Assembly: GCA_045642205.1 (NCBI GenBank)
Contig: JAZUIK010000106.1
Coordinates: 1 to 10,308 of the forward strand
Length of the DNA stretch: 10,308 nt
Source: RUG760 sp045642205
GTDB lineage: Bacteria > Bacillota > Clostridia > Lachnospirales > Bianqueaceae
Reading direction: 5' to 3'
Made by a program: the position numbers and the translations under genes. The notes beneath the pieces are model-generated. The model was given only the letters and a program-made list of their open reading frames with translations, did not search any database and had not been told where the DNA came from. This document shows, in pieces, positions 6,575 through 10,308 of the stretch (its first letter is position 1; each line of letters opens with the position of its first letter).

Positions 6575-6594
6575 TCCGTATTGTATAGAGATAG

Positions 6595-6638
6595 AAGGCC
6601 TCTGTAGTTCTAAGTGAATTACAGGGGCTTATTTTTTT
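6595..6638 (+). terminator. intrinsic terminator after the diguanylate cyclase gene
   Basis: AAGGCCTCTGTA (6595-6606) pairs with TACAGGGGCTT (6620-6630) with one bulged G and one G-U pair, followed by A and seven T residues (6632-6638). It closes the cyclase unit, and perhaps the trp unit, and separates it from the ABC transporter operon. Confidence 0.87.
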
Positions 6639-6668
6639 CTAAATCAGGTAAATTATGGATCAAAATAG

Positions 6669-6677
6669 TGTTATAGT
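6669..6677 (+). promoter_or_regulatory. extended -10 promoter of the ABC transporter operon
   Basis: TGTTATAGT at 6669-6677 is a TGn extension joined to TATAGT (5/6). The sequence 17 bases upstream, TAAATT, is a poor -35, which fits an extended -10 promoter that may need an activator. The RNA would start near 6684, giving a leader of about 130 bases. Other -10-like strings at 6677 (TATAAG) and 6764 (TATAAG) have no better -35. Confidence 0.5.
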
Positions 6678-6690
6678 ATAAGACATCAAC

Positions 6691-6741
6691 AGATGAAAGA
6701 ACCATTTGCTTCATCTTATCCTGTAATATTTGCATCTTATC
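6691..6741 (+). repeat. inverted and direct repeats in the ABC operon leader
   Basis: AGATGAA (6691-6697) and TTCATCT (6710-6716) form a perfect 7-base inverted repeat. CATCTTATC occurs at 6712-6720 and again at 6733-6741, a 21-base step or about two helical turns. The second copy is preceded by TTTG as the first is by TTTGCTT. The cluster lies just downstream of the predicted transcription start, where an operator would act. The binding protein is unknown; the LytTR regulator of the same operon is one candidate, although no paired LytTR-type consensus repeats are visible. Confidence 0.4.
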
Positions 6742-6814
6742 GGCTTAAGCATCCATCTCGAGGTATAAGAGAGTATGGTATTCAGGGATTAATTGTTAAA
6801 GGAGTACATGTATC

Positions 6815-7519
6815 ATGTTAAGGATCGAACATCTCACGAAAACTTATGGAGAGACCAAGGCAGTGGATGATCTCTCACTCCATATCCAGCAGGGTGAGAT
6901 CTACGGTTTTATTGGTCATAACGGCGCAGGAAAGACAACAACGCTGAAGAGTATTACGGGTATTATCCGTTTTGAAGAGGGAGATATCTTTGTAGGAGGT
7001 CAGTCTGTAAAGGACGACCCGGTTGCCTATAAGAAGAATATTGCTTATATTCCCGCTAATCCGGATCTGTATGAGTTTATGACCGGAATCCAGTATCTGA
7101 ATTTTGTGGCAGACATTTTTGAGGTACCTGCTGAGGTACGAATGGAGCGTATCCACAAGTATAGTGATCTCTTTGAACTGACAAAGGATCTGGGACAGAG
7201 CATCGCAGCCTATTCTCATGGTATGAAACAGAAGCTGGCGATCATCTCTGCTTGGATCCATGAGCCTAAACTGATATTGATGGACGAGCCTTTTGTCGGA
7301 CTGGATCCTATCGCCTCCCATCAGCTGAAACTGATGATGAGAGAGGTCTGTGAGAATGGCGGAGCTATTTTCTTCTCCACCCATGTACTGGAAGTGGCTG
7401 AAAAACTGTGTGATAAGGTGGCGATCATCAAAGGCGGTAAGCTGATCAAGTCCGGAACCATGGAGGAAGTCAAGGGCGATGCTTCTTTGGAGTCTGTCTT
7501 CCTTGAACTGGAGGAATGA
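6815..7519 (+). CDS. ABC-2 type exporter ATP-binding protein
   Basis: This 234-residue ATPase powers export through the permease encoded next. All core motifs are present: Walker A GHNGAGKT (34-41), the signature YSHGMKQKL (133-141) in the variant typical of ABC-2 drug, bacteriocin and Ecs-type exporters, Walker B LILMDEP (153-159), D-loop GLDP (162-165) and switch His in STHVLEVAE (188-196). At the Q-loop the usual Gln is replaced in AYIPANPDLYEFMT (77-90), a drift also seen in related exporters. AAAGGAG at 6798-6804 lies 10 bases before the ATG. The stop TGA lies two bases before the preferred permease start, so the two are coupled. The substrate cannot be read from the sequence. Confidence 0.93.
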   Translation: MLRIEHLTKTYGETKAVDDLSLHIQQGEIYGFIGHNGAGKTTTLKSITGIIRFEEGDIFVGGQSVKDDPVAYKKNIAYIPANPDLYEFMTGIQYLNFVADIFEVPAEVRMERIHKYSDLFELTKDLGQSIAAYSHGMKQKLAIISAWIHEPKLILMDEPFVGLDPIASHQLKLMMREVCENGGAIFFSTHVLEVAEKLCDKVAIIKGGKLIKSGTMEEVKGDASLESVFLELEE

Positions 7520-7521
7520 CC

Positions 7522-9126
7522 ATGCTGAAAGCTCTATTGAAAAAACAGTTCATGCAACTGTTTCGTCCTTATTTCATCAATCGTAAGACCGGTGAACCTC
7601 AGCCTGCCATTAAAACGGTGTTGATGTTCGCTGGCTTTGGCGCGTTGCTCTTGTTCATTGCCTTTGCATTCTTCATGATCGCTGGTATGATCGGTGCCAA
7701 TCTGATCGCCATGGGCATGGACTGGCTCTATTTTTCCATCATGTCCATCTTGGCGATCGCCTTTGGAGTGTTTGGCAGTGTCTTTAATACCTATGCAGAG
7801 ATGTATCTGGCAAAGGATAATGAACTTTTGATCCCGATGCCCATTCCTGCCAGAGTGATCCTCTTATCCCGCGTTGCCAGTGTCTATGGTCTGGGATTTA
7901 TGTACAGTTCTTCTGTATGGATCCCTACCTTGCTCTTTTACTGGATCTTCGGAACACCGACAGCACTAGCCGTCATCTTCGGTATCCTGATGACCTTTAT
8001 CAATTCTCTGTTTATCACAGTCTTGACCTGTGCACTGGGCTGGGTGGTCGCTCTGATCTCCGGAAAACTGAAGAATAAGAGTGTCATTACTGTTCTGATC
8101 TCCATCGTGTTCCTGGGACTGTACTATGTTGTCTGTTTCCGTATGCAGGACATCTTAATGAGCCTGGTAGAAAACAGTATGATGGTGGGAGAGAAGGTAC
8201 GCGCCTGGGGTAATCTATTGTATCAGCTGGGTATGGCTGCTACCGGCAATGTGCTTGGCTTTGCGATCTTTACCGCTATCACTTTGGTCCTTGCCGTTAT
8301 TTGCATGGTCGTTTTGGAGAAGAGTTTCTTCAAGATGGTAGCCCATGGTGGTACGACGCAGAAAGTCGAGTACAAGAAAACAGCGGCAAAGCAGACATCC
8401 ATCGAAAAGGCACTTTTGTACAAGGAGTGGAAGAGATTTACCGGTTCCTCTACTTACATGCTGAATTGCGGACTGGGAATCGTCTTTCTTCTGGCAGCAG
8501 CGGTTCTCGCTGTGATCAATGCCAACAGTCTCACTGCGATGCTTGATGAGATCACCGAAATGATGCCTGTCGTTAGACAGAGTCTTCCCTTGATATTAGC
8601 TGGAATTATCTGTATGCTGGTATCGATGAATATGATCTCTACACCTTCCATTTCTCTGGAAGGAAAAACACTGTGGCAGCTTAAGACCATGCCCATCAGA
8701 CCTTATCGGGTCCTGAACGCTAAATTATCACTGCACCTTCTGGTCAATGTGATCCCTTCCCTGATCACTGTTATCTGTATCGGACTGGTGCTTTCTCTGG
8801 ATCCTCTGGATATCCTTCTGGTCGCTGTCTATGTCTTTTTGTATATCTGTATCGATGGCGCTCTGGGACTGATCCTGGGACTTATGAATCCGAATTTCAG
8901 CTGGACATCGGAAACACAGCCGATCAAGCAGGGAGTGAACATTCTGATCGCCATGTTTGGCGGATGGGTACTTTCCTTTGGTGTCCCTGCACTTTACTTT
9001 TTAGTTGCGGACAAGATGGAATGCTATCAGTACTTCATGATCTGCATTGTCGTCTTTGCGCTCCTGTTCCGTATGCTGAGTCGTTGGATGCAGACAAAGG
9101 GAGAAAAAGTGTTTCAGGATCTGTAA
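7522..9126 (+). CDS. ABC-2 type exporter permease
   Basis: This integral membrane protein of 534 residues is about twice the length of a simple ABC-2 permease and has roughly eleven or twelve hydrophobic helices in two halves. The first half runs over about 33-265. A basic cytoplasmic linker (270-310) containing LYKEWKRFTG joins it to the second half (about 313-520). The stretches AKDNELLIPMPIPARVILLSR (97-117) and EGKTLWQLKTMPI (380-392) face the cytoplasm and are typical coupling segments of this exporter class. ATG 7516 overlaps the ATPase stop, but GGAGG at 7510-7514 is 7 bases from ATG 7522 and only one from 7516, so 7522 is the likelier start. With one ATPase and one large permease, a dimer of the ATPase with a single permease chain is a plausible assembly. 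The substrate is unknown. Confidence 0.88.
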   Translation: MLKALLKKQFMQLFRPYFINRKTGEPQPAIKTVLMFAGFGALLLFIAFAFFMIAGMIGANLIAMGMDWLYFSIMSILAIAFGVFGSVFNTYAEMYLAKDNELLIPMPIPARVILLSRVASVYGLGFMYSSSVWIPTLLFYWIFGTPTALAVIFGILMTFINSLFITVLTCALGWVVALISGKLKNKSVITVLISIVFLGLYYVVCFRMQDILMSLVENSMMVGEKVRAWGNLLYQLGMAATGNVLGFAIFTAITLVLAVICMVVLEKSFFKMVAHGGTTQKVEYKKTAAKQTSIEKALLYKEWKRFTGSSTYMLNCGLGIVFLLAAAVLAVINANSLTAMLDEITEMMPVVRQSLPLILAGIICMLVSMNMISTPSISLEGKTLWQLKTMPIRPYRVLNAKLSLHLLVNVIPSLITVICIGLVLSLDPLDILLVAVYVFLYICIDGALGLILGLMNPNFSWTSETQPIKQGVNILIAMFGGWVLSFGVPALYFLVADKMECYQYFMICIVVFALLFRMLSRWMQTKGEKVFQDL

Positions 9127-9132
9127 GGCAGA

Positions 9133-9151
9133 TTGCGAGGAAGTCTCGCAA
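9133..9151 (+). other. intercistronic hairpin between permease and regulator
   Basis: TTGCGAG (9133-9139) pairs perfectly with CTCGCAA (9145-9151) around the loop GAAGT. No T run follows, so it is not a terminator. It lies between the permease stop (9124-9126) and AAAGGAG (9156-9162) of the next gene, where it could affect RNA processing or translation of the regulator. Confidence 0.5.
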
Positions 9152-9173
9152 AGTGAAAGGAGTATATTTCACA

Positions 9174-9983
9174 ATGTCTATTACAGAAGAACTTGCACGA
9201 AAAACATACGAACAATATATGGAGGAGGGCTTAAAACTCTATCCTCCCTTTAAGGGCTTTGGCATGAAGATGATCGAATTCGGCCTGAAAGAACCGGCCT
9301 TGTTCAAAGCCCTGTTCCATTCTTCTCATCCGGAGTGGACCTACGATGAGTTTTTAAGAAACCAGATGAAGATGGATCGGCTGGTGCCTTATGTCATATC
9401 GAGTTTTGATGTGGACGAAAAAGAGGCCAGATGGATGATCGGCAATATTTTTCTGCATGTCTGTGGAATGATCGATCTTCAGAACTCCGGTGCCTTCATG
9501 GCCATGCGTGAGGAAGAGATGAGTCATTATCTGGGGTCTCTGGTCAGAGGAATGCTCCTGCATATCAAGACACCTTCTGATGAAAGGACCAGGATCATGC
9601 CCGGCGAGGTGAAGGAGATCGGTTCTCTGAATGAATATCTGAAGGGAAAGAAGAATGTGATCGTCGGATATGGCCCTGAAAAGGAGATCTATCAGCTCCG
9701 TATCGATGCGATTTTGTACTTTGAGGCTGTAGGTGAAAAGGTCTTTGCCTACACCAAATCCAATGTCTACGAGATCAAGCATCGACTCTATCAGGTAGAA
9801 GAGAAACTGAAGGCCTATGGTTTTATCCGTATTTCCAAATCCATGCTGATCAATGCTTCCAAGATTGCCAGCATCGCATCAGAGGGTGGAGGAAGAGGAA
9901 GGATCCATATGACAAACGGAGAATCCGTTATTGCTTCCAGAGCATATTACGGAAAGGTCAAGGAAATGCTTGACTATGATTGA
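9174..9983 (+). CDS. TetR-C-like / LytTR fusion regulator
   Basis: This protein has 269 residues in two parts. Residues about 170-266 are a LytTR DNA-binding domain: EIYQLRIDAILYFEAVGEKV (171-190), an Ala-Tyr-Thr strand, LYQVEEKLKAYGFIRISKSM (205-224), LINASKI (225-231), then RIHMTNGESVIASRAYYGKV (243-262). Residues about 1-133 are helical, and PPFKGFGMKMIEFGLKEPAL (24-43), FKALF, a middle helix with FLHVCGMIDL (93-102), and EEEMSHYLGSLVRGML (113-128) resemble the C-terminal ligand-binding domain of TetR proteins. No TetR helix-turn-helix precedes it. The frame is open from 8964, but that extension overlaps the permease and encodes no recognisable domain; AAAGGAG at 9156-9162 supports ATG 9174. 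It is probably a one-component regulator of the exporter. Confidence 0.85.
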   Translation: MSITEELARKTYEQYMEEGLKLYPPFKGFGMKMIEFGLKEPALFKALFHSSHPEWTYDEFLRNQMKMDRLVPYVISSFDVDEKEARWMIGNIFLHVCGMIDLQNSGAFMAMREEEMSHYLGSLVRGMLLHIKTPSDERTRIMPGEVKEIGSLNEYLKGKKNVIVGYGPEKEIYQLRIDAILYFEAVGEKVFAYTKSNVYEIKHRLYQVEEKLKAYGFIRISKSMLINASKIASIASEGGGRGRIHMTNGESVIASRAYYGKVKEMLDYD

Positions 9984-9986
9984 GCG

Positions 9987-10016
9987 CCTTTGCATTTGCA
10001 TTTGCAAAAGCAAAGG
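9987..10016 (+). other. long hairpin after the LytTR gene
   Basis: CCTTTGC-A-TTTGC (9987-9999) pairs with GCAAA-A-GCAAAGG (10004-10016) as 12 base pairs with one A·A mismatch and the loop ATTT. It starts 4 bases after the stop codon. A-rich rather than T-rich sequence follows, so it is not itself a terminator. With the terminator downstream it may stabilise the 3' end of the transcript. Confidence 0.55.
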
Positions 10017-10042
10017 TAATAGCAAAAACAAAAGAAAACACC

Positions 10043-10073
10043 AAAGAGACTGCGCGAGCGGTCTCTTTTCTTC
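10043..10073 (+). terminator. intrinsic terminator of the ABC-LytTR operon
   Basis: AAAGAGACTGC (10043-10053) pairs with GCGGTCTCTTT (10058-10068), 11 base pairs with one G-U, closed by the GNRA-type tetraloop GCGA. TTCTT follows (10069-10073). The stem with stable loop and T-rich tail makes a confident terminator. Confidence 0.88.
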
Positions 10074-10100
10074 TGGAGAAAAATATGGTATCCTTATTAG

Positions 10101-10131
10101 ATCATAAGATCTTAAAATCATAAGATCTTAA
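10101..10131 (+). repeat. tandem 15-bp repeat with palindrome, possible operator
   Basis: ATCATAAGATCTTAA occurs at 10101-10115 and 10117-10131, one base apart. Each copy contains the 10-base palindrome TAAGATCTTA (10105-10114 and 10121-10130). A -10-like TAAAAT (10113-10118) bridges the two copies, but no -35 is convincing. The pair ends five bases before GGAGG (10136-10140) of the next gene. A dimeric repressor site, or alternative RNA pairing that hides the ribosome binding site, are both possible. Confidence 0.55.
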
Positions 10132-10148
10132 GAAAGGAGGGATCCGAT

Positions 10149-10308
10149 GTGGACAAGAAAATAACGAAACAGTTTCTGCCCATGACCAGAAAGGAAATGG
10201 AAGAGCGCGGCTGGGATCAGCCTGATTTTGTTTATATCTTTGGCGATGCCTATGTGGATCATTCCTCCTTCGGACCGGCCATTATCTCCCGTGTACTGGA
10301 GTCCAGAG
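10149..10308 (+). CDS. ygiQ: YgiQ-family radical SAM protein, N-terminal fragment
   Basis: The first 53 codons are in the window. FLPMTRKEMEERGWDQPDFV (9-28) followed by FGDAYVDHSSFGPAIISRVL (32-51) is the characteristic opening of the YgiQ (UPF0313) family, radical S-adenosylmethionine proteins of about 600 residues or more whose reaction is not established. The CxxxCxxC iron-sulfur motif would lie beyond the window. The start is GTG 10149, 8 bases after GGAGG (10136-10140). The overlapping ATG at 10147 meets a stop after five codons, and ATG 10182 would remove conserved residues. The gene follows a terminator and the tandem repeat, so it probably starts a new unit. Confidence 0.9.
   Translation, partial: MDKKITKQFLPMTRKEMEERGWDQPDFVYIFGDAYVDHSSFGPAIISRVLESR

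Noticed and set aside
6875..7384. Long open frame on the - strand inside the ABC ATPase gene (169 codons)
   Set aside because: Antisense to Walker A, signature and Walker B regions; no domain seen.
8964..9173. 70-codon N-terminal extension of the LytTR protein, possibly a TetR helix-turn-helix
   Set aside because: It overlaps the permease gene, encodes a Cys-rich stretch with no helix-turn-helix pattern, and AAAGGAG at 9156-9162 supports the later start.
10101..10131. CRISPR array
   Set aside because: Only two copies of a 15-base unit with a single base between them; no spacers and no cas genes.
10147..10164. ATG 10147 as the ygiQ start
   Set aside because: Its frame meets TAA after five codons; the YgiQ frame begins at the overlapping GTG 10149.

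Overview
This window looks like chromosome of a Gram-positive Firmicute, most likely a clostridium of the Lachnospiraceae type. The signs are a tRNA-Trp-responsive T-box leader, strong AAAGGAG/GGAGG ribosome binding sites, sigma-A type promoters, a PadR-DUF2812 pair, and a preference for ATC, CTG and GTG codons at moderate GC. All supported genes lie on the + strand. No phage, insertion sequence, CRISPR array, tRNA or rRNA gene is visible.

Layout. (1) Positions 1-250 hold the tail of an alpha/beta hydrolase gene and its terminator. (2) Positions 295-2890 hold a three-gene unit: a PadR-family repressor, a DUF2812 membrane protein that overlaps it, and a seven-helix membrane protein ending in a DUF218 (YdcF/SanA-like) domain. 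Its promoter is embedded in six GATATATC-like half-sites repeated every 15-16 bp. (3) Positions 2918-5347 hold a trpE-trpG pair behind a Trp-specific T-box, with a second intrinsic terminator between the T-box and trpE. No trpDCFBA genes follow. (4) Positions 5483-6638 hold a membrane-anchored GGDEF diguanylate cyclase with its own terminator. (5) Positions 6669-10073 hold an ABC-2 exporter ATPase, its permease and a one-component regulator. The regulator joins an N-terminal domain that resembles the ligand-binding part of TetR proteins, without the TetR helix-turn-helix, to a C-terminal LytTR DNA-binding domain. (6) From 10101 there is a tandem 15-bp repeat upstream of the start of a YgiQ-family radical SAM gene, cut by the window end.

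How the genes work together. PadR probably represses its own operon through the half-site array, so that inducing conditions raise the two membrane proteins. TrpE and TrpG form anthranilate synthase, made when uncharged tRNA-Trp accumulates and feedback-controlled by tryptophan through the TrpE LLES motif. The ABC ATPase and permease form an exporter of unknown substrate, and the LytTR protein is the obvious candidate for controlling it.

The observations most worth following are the TetR-like/LytTR fusion, the periodic PadR operator array, and a possible relay in the trp leader in which the freed 3' arm of the first terminator can pair with the 5' arm of the second.
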